Assembly: GCF_016613415.1 (NCBI RefSeq)
Contig: NZ_JACWCT010000027.1
Location: 18,754-82,753 of the forward strand
Source: Methylobacterium ajmalii
GTDB lineage: Bacteria > Pseudomonadota > Alphaproteobacteria > Rhizobiales > Beijerinckiaceae
Direction: 5' to 3'
Length of the DNA stretch: 64,000 bases
The notes under the pieces are model-generated. The model saw only the letters and a program-made list of their open reading frames with translations, made no database searches and was not told the origin of the DNA. The translations under genes and the position numbers were made by a program. Numbering within the stretch: the stretch's first letter is position 1; each line of letters begins with the position of its first letter. Shown in pieces: positions 18,998 to 27,015 of this stretch.

Positions 18998-19792
18998 TCA
19001 GCCGGCGCGCCTGTCCCGGGCGCGGGCGACGATCCGGCGCTCGTAGTGCTTGGCGACCCGCAGGTGGCGCGAGATCGCGTAGTTCATCGCCAGCAGGAAG
19101 CCGTAGGCGCCGCGCAGGCAGTGGCGTCGGCCGAGATAGGCCTTGAGGAAGTTGCCCGGCAATTCGACGAAGAGCCGCCAGGTCGGCAGGCGCACGCCGC
19201 GGGCCTCGAGGTCGTCGGCCTGCTGGTCGGAATAGCGGTTGAGCTTGGCGAGCTGGTCGCCGAGCGAGCGGACCGAGAAGTGGTGGATCACCCCGCGCAG
19301 CCGCCCGGTCGTGACGCCCGCCTCGAGGTCGACCCGGTCGTGCACCGGCGAGGGCGAGTAGCGGCCGCGATCCCGGCGGTAGAGCCGCACCGGCCACAGC
19401 GTGTAGGCGAAGCGGTGTGGCCTGACCTCGCCGGGAAACACCTCGGCGATGCCGACCGCGTAGGCCGGATGCGGCGGCTCGCCCGCGGCGAAGAGCCGGC
19501 GGATCTCGGCGCCGAGTTCGGGCGGCACCACCTCGTCGGCGTCGAGGTTCAGCATCCAGACGTGGCGGCACTGCTCCTCGGCGAAGCGCTTCTGCGGCCC
19601 GTAGCCGGGCCAGTCGCGGGCGATCACCCGGGCGCCGTAGGAGGCGGCCAGCGCCTGCGTGCCGTCGGTCGAGCCCGAATCGACCACGATCAGGTCGTCG
19701 GTCAGGTCGCGCACCGCCGCCAGGGTGGCGCCGAGGCGGTCGGCCTCGTTGCGGGCGATGAGGAAGATCGAGAGGGGGAGGGGGGCGACCAT
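18998..19792 (-). CDS. Family 2 glycosyltransferase (WaaE/KdtX-like)
   Basis: A 264-residue GT-A enzyme. The family signature starts at SIFLIARNEADRLG. VVDSGSTDGT (37-46) binds the nucleotide sugar, and LDADE (83-87) is the metal-binding DxD. The middle and C-terminal segments (RLYRRDRGRYSPSPVHDRV, then a membrane-associating helical end) match the lipopolysaccharide core beta-1,4-glucosyltransferase-type group. It probably transfers a sugar to LPS core or another surface glycan at the cytoplasmic face of the inner membrane. The acceptor is unknown and no LPS genes are adjacent. Confidence 0.88.
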   Translation of the reverse strand: MVAPLPLSIFLIARNEADRLGATLAAVRDLTDDLIVVDSGSTDGTQALAASYGARVIARDWPGYGPQKRFAEEQCRHVWMLNLDADEVVPPELGAEIRRLFAAGEPPHPAYAVGIAEVFPGEVRPHRFAYTLWPVRLYRRDRGRYSPSPVHDRVDLEAGVTTGRLRGVIHHFSVRSLGDQLAKLNRYSDQQADDLEARGVRLPTWRLFVELPGNFLKAYLGRRHCLRGAYGFLLAMNYAISRHLRVAKHYERRIVARARDRRAG

Positions 19793-20077
19793 GGACCGAT
19801 GCGGGGAGGGCCCGTCCTCGCGGGAAGCGCCGGGGAGCCGTCGCCGGCTCTAGAGCACATCGCGGCGCTTCGGATAAGCGGTCCGGGACCCGAGCCCGGC
19901 CGGCCGCTGCGCATCCCGCCTGTACCGTGCCCTGGCGGCAACGGGTGGGACACAATCGGCCGGTTGCGCCCGGTGCCGCATTGGCGCCGCACGGAATTGG
20001 CTCATCCTTAAGAAGCGCCCGCGAGAATCGGGCACGAGCGAATCGGCCGGGGGTTCCGGCGGGCGGGGGAGCGGGTC

Positions 20078-21367
20078 GTGGTGATGGGGGTTCTCGTGCG
20101 GGGCCGGGTCGTGGCCGGCCTGCTCGTCCTCGCGGCCGGGCTCGGCGCCTGCGCGGGCGCGCCGAAGGGCGTACTGGCGCCGGTCGCCGCCACGGTGCCG
20201 GGCGCCTCGACCGTCGACATGCTGGTCGCCACCACCCGCAAGACCGCCGCCAACCCGGGCGAGATGTATTCCGGCGACCGCGGGCCGGAGCTGTCCTACG
20301 CCGACATCACCGTCTCGATCCCGCCGGACGCGGTGCGCACCCCCGGCACCGTGCAGTGGCCCAAGGAACTGCCCGGCAACCCCGCCACCGATTTCGTGAC
20401 CCTCAAGGCCGAGACCCTGGACCGGCCCGAGGCGGCGGCGCGCCTGCGCCGCAACGCGGCCCGCACGGGCAAGCGCAACGTGCTGGTGTTCGTCCACGGC
20501 TTCAACAACCGCTTCGAGGACGCGGTCTACCGCTTCGCCCAGATCGTGCACGACACCCGGGCCGACGTGGTGCCGGTGCTGTTCACCTGGCCGTCCCGCG
20601 GCAGCGTGCTCGCCTACGGCTACGACCGGGAGAGCACCAACTATTCCCGCAACGCGCTCGAGGGCGTGCTGCGCCGCCTCGCCCAGAACCCGGAGGTCGG
20701 CGAGGTCACGGTGCTGGCCCACTCGATGGGCAACTGGCTGGTGCTCGAATCCCTGCGACAGATGGCGATCCGCGACGGGCGGGTGGCCCCGAAGATCCGC
20801 GACGTGGTGCTGGCCGCCCCCGATGTCGACGTCGATCTCGCCCGCGAGGCGTTCCGCGACATGGGCCCGGGCCGGCCGCGCCTGAGCCTGTTCGTGTCGC
20901 AGGACGACAACGCGCTCGCGGTCTCGCGCCTGGTCTGGGGCGGGGCCGGCGCGCGGCTCGGGGCCATCGACCCGACGGCCGAGCCCTACCGCACCGAGCT
21001 CGCCCGCGAGAACATCGCGGTCCTCAACCTCACCGCGATGAAGGGCAGCGATGCCCTCAACCACGGCAAGTTCGCCGGCAGCCCGCAGCTCGTGGCGCTC
21101 CTCGGCAACCGCCTGGCGCAGGGGCAGACGATCACCGATTCCCGCGTCGGCCTCTCCGACCGCATCGTCCAGATCACCGCGGGCGCCGCCGCCACGGTCG
21201 GCACCGCCGCGGGCCTCGCGGTCTCGGCCCCGGTCGCGGTGGTGGACGCCCAGAGCCGCGAGACCTACGGCGAGCACCTGCGCTCCCTCGGCCAGGGCCT
21301 CGGCGACACCGCGGAGGGCGCGGTGGACCTCGCGACGGCGCCGGCCCGGGCGCTCGGGGGGCGGTGA
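20078..21367 (+). CDS. DUF900-type alpha/beta hydrolase lipoprotein
   Basis: A 429-residue protein. A signal sequence ends in the lipobox LGAC (Cys25). The DUF900 hydrolase domain (about 75-330) has VFVHGFNNRF (138-147, oxyanion strand) and the nucleophile elbow AHSMGNW with Ser216. DVDVDLARE probably supplies the catalytic acid region. It is likely an outer-membrane or periplasmic esterase of unknown substrate. Start codons GTG 20078, GTG 20081 and ATG 20084 are clustered; GGGGGAG six bases before 20078 favours the first. The C-terminal ~90 residues are alanine/glycine-rich and variable. Confidence 0.88.
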   Translation: MVMGVLVRGRVVAGLLVLAAGLGACAGAPKGVLAPVAATVPGASTVDMLVATTRKTAANPGEMYSGDRGPELSYADITVSIPPDAVRTPGTVQWPKELPGNPATDFVTLKAETLDRPEAAARLRRNAARTGKRNVLVFVHGFNNRFEDAVYRFAQIVHDTRADVVPVLFTWPSRGSVLAYGYDRESTNYSRNALEGVLRRLAQNPEVGEVTVLAHSMGNWLVLESLRQMAIRDGRVAPKIRDVVLAAPDVDVDLAREAFRDMGPGRPRLSLFVSQDDNALAVSRLVWGGAGARLGAIDPTAEPYRTELARENIAVLNLTAMKGSDALNHGKFAGSPQLVALLGNRLAQGQTITDSRVGLSDRIVQITAGAAATVGTAAGLAVSAPVAVVDAQSRETYGEHLRSLGQGLGDTAEGAVDLATAPARALGGR

Positions 21368-21474
21368 GGGCGGTGGCAGCCCGCGCCGACTCGGCGTAAC
21401 CAGGGCGGCAGACGAGATCCGGCCCTCCGGCGCACCCGCGCCGGGGCAGCCGGACACCCGGGAGGCCGACCCCC

Positions 21475-22482
21475 ATGCTTCATCTCACGCGCCGCAGCCT
21501 CATGGCGGGCGCCGCCGCCACGGTCGTCGCGGCACCCCACGTTCGGGCGCAGGGCGGAGGCTTGCGGCTCAAATGCGGGGTCGTCACGCCCGACGCCCAT
21601 CCGGCGACGATCCGCCTGCGCGAGGCGGCCGAGAAGGTCGCCAAGGAGACGAGCGGCGCCGTCGAGGTCGCGATCTTCCCCAACGGGCAGCTCGGCTCGG
21701 ATGCCGACATGCTGAGCCAGCTGCGTTCCGGCGCGCTGGAGATGTTCGCGCAATCCTCCTCCAACCTCGCGACGCTGGTGCCCCGCGCCTCGCTCATCAA
21801 TGTCGCCTTCGCGTGGAGCGGCTACGACAAGGTCTGGCCGGCCCTCGACGGCGAACTCGGCGCCTACATCCGGGGCGAGATCGCCAAGGCCAGCCTCGTG
21901 CCGTTCGAGCGGATGTGGGACAACGGCTTCCGCCAGACAACGACCAGCACCCGGCCGATCGCGAGCCCGGCCGATTTCGACGGCCTGAAGCTCCGGGTGC
22001 CGAACAGCGCGCTGTTCACCTCGGCGTTCCGGGCGCTCGGCGCCGCGCCGGTGGCGCTGAACTTCTCGGAGGCCTACTCGGCGCTCCAGACCAAGGTGGT
22101 GGACGGGCAGGAGAACCCGCTCGCCATCATCACGAGCTTCAAGCTCGCCGAGGTGCAGAAGTACCTCTCCTTCACCAACCACATCTGGGACGGGTTCTGG
22201 CTGATGTCCGGCCAGCGGACCTGGTCGCGCCTGCCCGGCGACGTGAAGGTGGTGCTGGCCCGCCACTTCGACGCCGCCGCCCTCGACCAGCGCCGCGACA
22301 TCGCGAGCCAGGGCGACACCATGCGCGCGGCACTCGGCAAGGCGGGTTTCGCGATCAACGACGCTCCGCCCGCGCCCTTCCAGGACCGGCTGCGGGCTGC
22401 CGGGTTCTACGCCGAGTGGAAGGGGAAGTACGGGGCCGAGGCCTGGGGCCACCTGGAGAAGTTCGCCGGGGCGGTGTCGTAG
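21475..22482 (+). CDS. TRAP transporter solute-binding protein, DctP family
   Basis: A 335-residue periplasmic binding protein with a twin-arginine-like leader (RRSLMAGAAAT, cleavage near residue 25). The DctP fold shows NGQLGSDADMLSQLRSGALEM and the conserved solute-binding arginine region FDGLKLRVPNSALF, then NFSEAYSALQTKVVDGQENP. TRAP systems import organic acids using ion gradients and need DctQ and DctM membrane subunits; neither is adjacent, so this is an orphan binding protein. GGGAGG lies 9 bases before the ATG. It converges on the acetyltransferase/tartrate dehydratase pair, so a role in tartrate uptake is a possibility only. Confidence 0.92.
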   Translation: MLHLTRRSLMAGAAATVVAAPHVRAQGGGLRLKCGVVTPDAHPATIRLREAAEKVAKETSGAVEVAIFPNGQLGSDADMLSQLRSGALEMFAQSSSNLATLVPRASLINVAFAWSGYDKVWPALDGELGAYIRGEIAKASLVPFERMWDNGFRQTTTSTRPIASPADFDGLKLRVPNSALFTSAFRALGAAPVALNFSEAYSALQTKVVDGQENPLAIITSFKLAEVQKYLSFTNHIWDGFWLMSGQRTWSRLPGDVKVVLARHFDAAALDQRRDIASQGDTMRAALGKAGFAINDAPPAPFQDRLRAAGFYAEWKGKYGAEAWGHLEKFAGAVS

Positions 22483-22493
22483 CAGGCGCGCGA

Positions 22494-22985
22494 TCAGGAG
22501 GCCGGGTCGTCCGGGCGCATCGCCACGTAGGCCGTCCGGCGGCCCGGCACGAAGCCGACCCCCTCGTAGAACGCGTGGACCCGCGGGTCGGCGCGCCCGC
22601 TCTGCATCAGGACGTGGTGGCAGCCCCGCGCCCAGGCCTCGGCGAGGGCTGCCCGGACAACGGCCCGGTCGTGCCCGCGCCCGCGATGCGCGGGGTGGGT
22701 CACGACGTTCTCCAGGAAGCCGTGGGCGCGTCCGCCGCGCAGGAGATTCGGTGCGCTGACGAACATGCAGGTCGCCGCGAGACCTCCGCCGGTGTCCGCG
22801 TCGGAGACGAAGATCGCGACGCCGGGATGCGTTAGGCTTTCCCGCCACAGGCGTCCGGCCGATTCCGCGGGCGCGGCGGCGCTGACCTCGGACGCGGCAA
22901 ACAGTGCCAGGAGCGCCGGCAGGTCAGCCAGGCGGGCGGGCCGGGCGGCGATCGTCCTCGCGCGCCCGGACCCACCCGGCGTCAC
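22494..22985 (-). CDS. GNAT-family N-acetyltransferase
   Basis: A 163-residue single-domain GNAT protein. The acetyl-CoA loop is present as THPAHRGRGHDRAVVRAAL (motif A; R/Q-x-x-G-x-G/A). The C-terminal HAFYEGVGFVPGRRTAYVAM block is typical of the family. The GTG start at 22985 overlaps the stop codon of the upstream dehydratase by four bases (GTGA), so the two are translationally coupled. The acetyl acceptor is unknown. Confidence 0.88.
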   Translation of the reverse strand: MTPGGSGRARTIAARPARLADLPALLALFAASEVSAAAPAESAGRLWRESLTHPGVAIFVSDADTGGGLAATCMFVSAPNLLRGGRAHGFLENVVTHPAHRGRGHDRAVVRAALAEAWARGCHHVLMQSGRADPRVHAFYEGVGFVPGRRTAYVAMRPDDPAS

Positions 22986-24151
22986 GCCCGCTCCAGCGGC
23001 CGCATCACCGCGTAGAGCGCGTTCTTCGCCTCGAAGCCGATGCCGGGCACGTCCGGCATCGCGACCCGGCTGTCCTCGACCGGCACCGCGTCGGCGAAGC
23101 CCCCGAAGGGCGCGAAGACGTCCGGGTAGCTCTCGTTGCCGCCGAGCCCGAGGCCCACCGCGATGTTGAGGGCGAACTGGTGCCCGCCATGCGGCACGCA
23201 GCGGCGCGGCGACCAGCCGTGGGCGCGCAGCACGTCGAGGGTGCGCAGGTACTCGACGAGGCCGTAGGACAGGGCGGGATCGAATTGCAGGATGTCGCGG
23301 TCGGGACGCAGGCCGCCGTGGCGGATCAGGTTGCGGGCGTCCTGGTGCGAAAACAGGTTCTCGCCGGTGGCGAGCGGCCCGTCATAGGTCGTGGCGAGCG
23401 CCGCGTGGGCGAGGTAGTCGAGGGGATCGACCGGCTCCTCGTACCAGCGCAGGCCGTAGGGCGCGACCGCGCGGCCGAAGCGGATCGCCTCCTCGAGGGT
23501 GAAGCGGCCGTTGACGTCGACGCAGAGGCGCGAGCCGTCGCCGCCCAGCACCGCGAGCACCGCCTCGATCCGGGCGACGTCCTCCGCGAGCGGCACCAGC
23601 CCGACCTTCATCTTCACCGTACTGTAGCCGCGGTCGAGGTAGGAGCGCATCTCGTCCTGAAGCGCGTCGAGGCCCTTGCCCGGATAGTAGTAGCCGCCCG
23701 CGGCGTAGACCCAGGCGGTCGGATCGGCCTCGCCGCCGCGGTAGCGGTCGGCGAGCAGCCGCCAGAGCGGCACGCCCTTGGCCTTGGCGAGCGCATCCCA
23801 CAAGGCCATGTCGAGCACGCCCACCGCCACCGAGCGCTCGCCGTGGCCGCCGGGCTTCTCGTTCTTCATCATCGCCGCCCAGGCCCGGTGCGGGTCGAGG
23901 ACCCCGTCCTCGTCCTGGAGCTCCTCGGGCGCGGCCGCGAGCAGGCGCGGGATGAAGCGCTCGCGCAGGAGACCCTGCGGGGCGTAGCGGCCGTTCGAGT
24001 TGAAGCCGAAGCCGACGACCGGGCGGCCGTCGACCACCGCGTCGGTCACCACCGCGACCACGCTCGCCGTCATGGTCGAGAAGTCGATCCAGGCGTTGGC
24101 GATGTCCGACTTGATCGGCGCGACGATGTCGCGGATGGCGGTGATGCGCAT
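22982..24151 (-). CDS. tarD: D(-)-tartrate dehydratase, enolase superfamily
   Basis: A 389-residue enolase-superfamily enzyme. The N-terminal capping domain includes YGFNSNGRYA-like and NEKPGGHGERSVAVG segments. The barrel carries the KxK motif at Lys180/Lys182, the metal ligands Asp212, Glu239 and Glu264, and the catalytic His321 (PHGGHQ). The capping-domain lysine in NEKPGGH (Lys99) fits the Bradyrhizobium TarD active site. From recall the similarity to that enzyme extends over the whole chain. It dehydrates D-tartrate to oxaloacetate. A GNAT gene is coupled downstream. No dedicated regulator is adjacent. Confidence 0.92.
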   Translation of the reverse strand: MRITAIRDIVAPIKSDIANAWIDFSTMTASVVAVVTDAVVDGRPVVGFGFNSNGRYAPQGLLRERFIPRLLAAAPEELQDEDGVLDPHRAWAAMMKNEKPGGHGERSVAVGVLDMALWDALAKAKGVPLWRLLADRYRGGEADPTAWVYAAGGYYYPGKGLDALQDEMRSYLDRGYSTVKMKVGLVPLAEDVARIEAVLAVLGGDGSRLCVDVNGRFTLEEAIRFGRAVAPYGLRWYEEPVDPLDYLAHAALATTYDGPLATGENLFSHQDARNLIRHGGLRPDRDILQFDPALSYGLVEYLRTLDVLRAHGWSPRRCVPHGGHQFALNIAVGLGLGGNESYPDVFAPFGGFADAVPVEDSRVAMPDVPGIGFEAKNALYAVMRPLERA

Positions 24152-24231
24152 GGGTGGTCCCCTACGAGGTCGCTGTTGCGTCTCGTAGGGGGCCGCGCGG
24201 GCGCTGACAAATGCGCCGGGCGCGTGGACCG

Positions 24232-24543
24232 TCAGCGCGCGGTGCCGTTCTTCTGCGAGCCCGGGCCGGTGCCGGGCGCGCCGCTGCCGGTCGGGCCCTC
24301 GCGCGTCACCGTGGGACCGGGGCCCATGTTGCCGCCGCTCGACCCCTGCGCGCCGGTCGAGCCCATGCTGCCCGGGTTGTTGCCGCCGATGCCGGTGCCC
24401 GGCGGCTGGCTCGACATGCCCGAGCCGGTATTGCCGGTCGAGGGCTTGGCCGTGCCGGCGCCGTTGTCGATGCCCTGGGCGGCGGCGGAGCCCGCCAGCC
24501 CTGCGACGAGGGCGGCGGCGAGGAGGGGGGTGCGGAGCGGCAT
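24232..24543 (-). CDS. Gly/Ser/Pro-rich secreted small protein
   Basis: A 103-residue protein with a clear signal peptide (about 1-22, AGSAAAQ). The rest is a low-complexity mature region rich in Gly, Ser, Pro, Thr and Asn, predicted to be disordered and extracytoplasmic. The family is unrecognised. The gene is preceded on its own strand by a consensus EcfG promoter (24581-24605), so it is probably induced by the general stress response. No Shine-Dalgarno sequence is obvious before the ATG at 24543; the signal peptide decided the start. Confidence 0.7.
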   Translation of the reverse strand: MPLRTPLLAAALVAGLAGSAAAQGIDNGAGTAKPSTGNTGSGMSSQPPGTGIGGNNPGSMGSTGAQGSSGGNMGPGPTVTREGPTGSGAPGTGPGSQKNGTAR

Positions 24544-24580
24544 GGAGGGGTCCGGTCTGTCGGGTGCGTCGGACCGGGGC

Positions 24581-24605
24581 AACGGCAGGACCCGCGCGGC
24601 GTTCC
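24581..24605 (-). promoter_or_regulatory. EcfG (general stress sigma factor) promoter
   Basis: On the minus strand the sequence reads GGAAC, 16 bases, CGTT. This matches the known EcfG/RpoE2 consensus of alphaproteobacteria (GGAAC-N16-17-CGTT) exactly. Transcription would start near 24573, about 30 bases before the start codon of the Gly-rich secreted protein. Confidence 0.72.
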
Positions 24606-24829
24606 CGGCGCGGCGACCGGACCCGGCCGATCGTCCGATCGAGAATCCTGAACGAATCTCGTGCGACGCGAGCCCCCCTGGCATCGCGGCAGGGTTGCAG
24701 GCAGAGTGCGACGTCTGTCGTCCCTTCGTCATGGGGCGGGAGCTATGGCCACCCGGCAGAAGGTGGCGCGGATCTTGTTAGGGAGCGTGCGGGGTTCGGT
24801 CGCGAGCCGTCCTGCGCGAAGGAGTTGAT

Positions 24830-24943
24830 ATGCAGGTTTTCCTGATCGCCCTGGGGCTCGTCGCCGTCCTGGTCGCCGTCGGCGTGTTCGGTCACCATCC
24901 CGATCACCGCGACGAGGCCCCGGTCCGCCGGCCGCGCGCCTGA
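24830..24943 (+). CDS. Single-helix small membrane protein (37 aa)
   Basis: A 37-residue protein: MQVFLIALGLVAVLVAVGVF is one transmembrane helix, followed by a short polar tail containing HHPDHRDE and ending in RRPRA. It has an excellent ribosome site, AAGGAG six bases before the ATG. It is too short for family recognition. The layout (helix plus His/Asp-containing tail) is echoed by the protein at 28213-28332, which suggests a small family of bitopic proteins. Confidence 0.7.
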   Translation: MQVFLIALGLVAVLVAVGVFGHHPDHRDEAPVRRPRA

Positions 24944-25050
24944 GGCGCGAACAACCCGGTGCAACGGCGCCTGACCTGCCGCGTTGAGAGGCGTGTGCGG
25001 CCCGTCCGGGGCCGCCGGACCCCGGATGCCCAACGCGACAGGAGCCGGTC

Positions 25051-25338
25051 ATGCCCGCATCGCGCGCGTTCACCCGTCGATGGCTCGCCGGGACGGTGCT
25101 GGCGGGCGCGCTCGCCGCGTCCGGGGCCGCGCAGTCCCGCGACCTGCCCGACGAGACCGGCACCGGAGGCGGGCCGCGCTCAACCGTCACGGCACCCAAC
25201 ACCAGCGCGGTCGGCCGGGTGATGCCGCATCCGGGCGGGGCCGATGCGCGGCTGGAACGACGGATCGACGCGCGCACCCGCCTGGAGCGGGCCGAAGACC
25301 GGATCGAGGACGGAATCTGCGTCGGCTGCGGCCGGTGA
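25051..25338 (+). CDS. Small secreted protein, unknown function
   Basis: A 95-residue protein with an Arg-containing signal peptide (FTRRWLAGTVLAGALAASG, cleaved near residue 27). The mature region starts with RDLPDETGTGGG, is followed by a charged helix (ARLERRIDARTRLERAEDRI) and ends in GICVGCGR with a CxxC pair. AGGAG lies 7 bases before the ATG. It converges on the EcfG-type sigma factor gene 18 bp away. The CxxC could bind metal or heme or form a disulfide; the function is unknown. Confidence 0.75.
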   Translation: MPASRAFTRRWLAGTVLAGALAASGAAQSRDLPDETGTGGGPRSTVTAPNTSAVGRVMPHPGGADARLERRIDARTRLERAEDRIEDGICVGCGR

Positions 25339-25356
25339 GGGTGGCGTCCGCCGGGG

Positions 25357-26016
25357 TCAGCCCAGCATCTCCGCCAGCCGGGCCCGGGCACGGTTGATCC
25401 GGCTCTTCACGGTGCCGACCCGGCACTCCATCGCGACGGCGATGTCCTCGTAGGACAGGTCGTGCACCGCCGAGAGCAGCAGCGCCTCGCGCTGGTCCGG
25501 CACCAGGCGGTCGAGGGCGGATTGGACGTCGCGCAGATCGAGGTTGCCGTGCTGGGCCGGCAGGGAGACGAGGCGCCCGGCGAAGACCCCGTCGGGATCG
25601 CCGATCTCGCGGGCGCGCTTCTGGTGCTCGGAGTAGAAGCTGTTGCGCAGGATGGTGTAGAGCCAGGCGCCGAGCTGCGTGCCGGGGGTGAACCGGTCCT
25701 GCGCCGCCCAGGCCTTGAGCAGGGTCTCCTGCACCAGGTCGTCGGCGCGGGTGCGGTCGTTGCACAGGGTCACGGCGCGGCGCCGCAGCCGGGGCACCTC
25801 CGCCAGCATGTCGCGCCGGAACGCCTCCGCGGGCGCGGCGTCGAGGCCGGCGAGCGCCGCGGCGAGGCGGGCGACCAGGGCCTCCAACCGGTCGCAGGGC
25901 GGGGCCGCGACGTCGTCGTAGGCGGCGCGCAGGGCGGCCCCGAGATGGGCCTGGATGCCCGCCGGCAAAGCCGGCGCCTCGGCGGAATCCGGATCGGTCG
26001 TGGTCGGCGGCGGCAT
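25357..26016 (-). CDS. NepR-like/EcfG fusion: general stress ECF sigma factor with N-terminal anti-sigma-like domain
   Basis: A 219-residue protein. Residues about 70-135 are sigma region 2 (RADDLVQETLLKAWAAQDRF, GAWLYTILRNSFYSE) and about 163-219 are region 4 (LVPDQREALLL, LSYEDIAVAMECRVGTVKSR). Both match the EcfG group (ECF15). Residues 21-55 (IQAHLGAALRAAYDDV, PPCDRLEALVARL) match the core of NepR, the anti-sigma factor that normally holds EcfG until phosphorylated PhyR removes it. Here NepR-like sequence and sigma factor share one chain, whereas the usual system has them as separate, often adjacent genes. There is no phyR nearby. The likely role is a self-inhibited or PhyR-responsive stress sigma factor; that is inference. 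Confidence 0.85.
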   Translation of the reverse strand: MPPPTTTDPDSAEAPALPAGIQAHLGAALRAAYDDVAAPPCDRLEALVARLAAALAGLDAAPAEAFRRDMLAEVPRLRRRAVTLCNDRTRADDLVQETLLKAWAAQDRFTPGTQLGAWLYTILRNSFYSEHQKRAREIGDPDGVFAGRLVSLPAQHGNLDLRDVQSALDRLVPDQREALLLSAVHDLSYEDIAVAMECRVGTVKSRINRARARLAEMLG

Positions 26017-26058
26017 CGAGGGTCTCCGGCGGCCGCCGCTTAAGCCATGCTCTCACGT

Positions 26059-26072
26059 ACCATTACAATGGT
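26059..26072. promoter_or_regulatory. Short inverted repeat upstream of the sigma factor gene
   Basis: ACCATT-AC-AATGGT is a 6-bp inverted repeat 43 bases upstream of the sigma factor ATG, in a small AT-richer patch between two minus-strand genes. It could be an operator. Only symmetry and position support it. Confidence 0.3.
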
Positions 26073-26125
26073 CCTGGCGTACTAGTTCGAACGACCGGTC
26101 CGACGAGGTTCGACGGGGCGTCGCG

Positions 26126-26944
26126 TCAGGATGCGGCCGCCACCGGAGCGGGACCGGCCGTGCCCGGCAGCCAGCGGCCGCGCATGTGCCGCGTCGTCGC
26201 CTGGCGGATCTTCTCGGGGTAATCGGGGAGCGCCGGCCCGACCAGGGGCAACTCGAAGGCCGCGATCGTGTCGCGGATGCCGCCCTCGTCGAGGGCGCGT
26301 CCCGCCGCCGCGGCGTGGCGGGCGATCTCGAGCTCCTGGCCCCAGAAATAGAGGTTCGCGGCCTGGACGTTCGCCTGCATGCGGCGCACCTCCGCCACCC
26401 GGTCGTCGGAGACCAGCGGCAACCAGATGTCCGGCATCAGCAGGTCGACGGGCTGTTCGGGGCGCCACGCCATGGCGTCGCCCTCGACGATGCGGATCTT
26501 GGCGCGGGCCTCCGGCGGCAGCTGGGCGGCGAGGTCGAGCTCCCGGTGCAGCGCGATCACCTCGGGATCGATCTCGACCACGGTGACGGCGGTGACCTCC
26601 GGCCGCAGGGCGCTCGCCACCGCCGACCAGCCCATCCCGAGGCCGAACACCACGACGTGGCCGGCGGACAGGCGTACGCCGATCTCCTGGCTCTCCAGCT
26701 CGATCGGCGTCGTCGACATCCAGGTGTGGTCGCCGCGGACCAGGGCGGTGACGCGCGGCACCAGCCGCGCCGGGCTCCAGTAGCCCTGGGCGAGCAGGTT
26801 CCGCCCGTGATGGATGCGCCAGGCGCCCGATTGCAGCGGCCGGTACTCCGGCACGAACAGGTCGAAGACGAACGGGTCCAGCCCCGGGGGGATCGCGGTG
26901 AGCGGGAGCGCCCCGGGCGGACAGGCCGTGGAAGAGAGCGTCAT
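26126..26944 (-). CDS. Spermidine-synthase-fold methyltransferase-like protein
   Basis: A 272-residue protein. The central Rossmann domain has VVVFGLGMGWSAVASAL (motif I), VTVVEIDPEVIALHREL (motif II acidic residue) and a VDLLMPDIWLPL region. An extra N-terminal ~90 residues precede it. The C-terminal part (NLYFWGQELEIA onward) is variable. The family resembles spermidine synthase-like SAM-binding proteins, but the substrate is unknown. GAGG lies about 8 bases before the ATG at 26944. It follows the MFS gene on the same strand with a 71-bp gap, so the two may be co-transcribed. Confidence 0.78.
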   Translation of the reverse strand: MTLSSTACPPGALPLTAIPPGLDPFVFDLFVPEYRPLQSGAWRIHHGRNLLAQGYWSPARLVPRVTALVRGDHTWMSTTPIELESQEIGVRLSAGHVVVFGLGMGWSAVASALRPEVTAVTVVEIDPEVIALHRELDLAAQLPPEARAKIRIVEGDAMAWRPEQPVDLLMPDIWLPLVSDDRVAEVRRMQANVQAANLYFWGQELEIARHAAAAGRALDEGGIRDTIAAFELPLVGPALPDYPEKIRQATTRHMRGRWLPGTAGPAPVAAAS

Positions 26945-27015
26945 GCCGTCATCCTCGCGGCAGGGGGAGCGGCGCGATTGGCGCCGATTCGCGCGGCGCG
27001 TGCAAGCGGCTTCGG

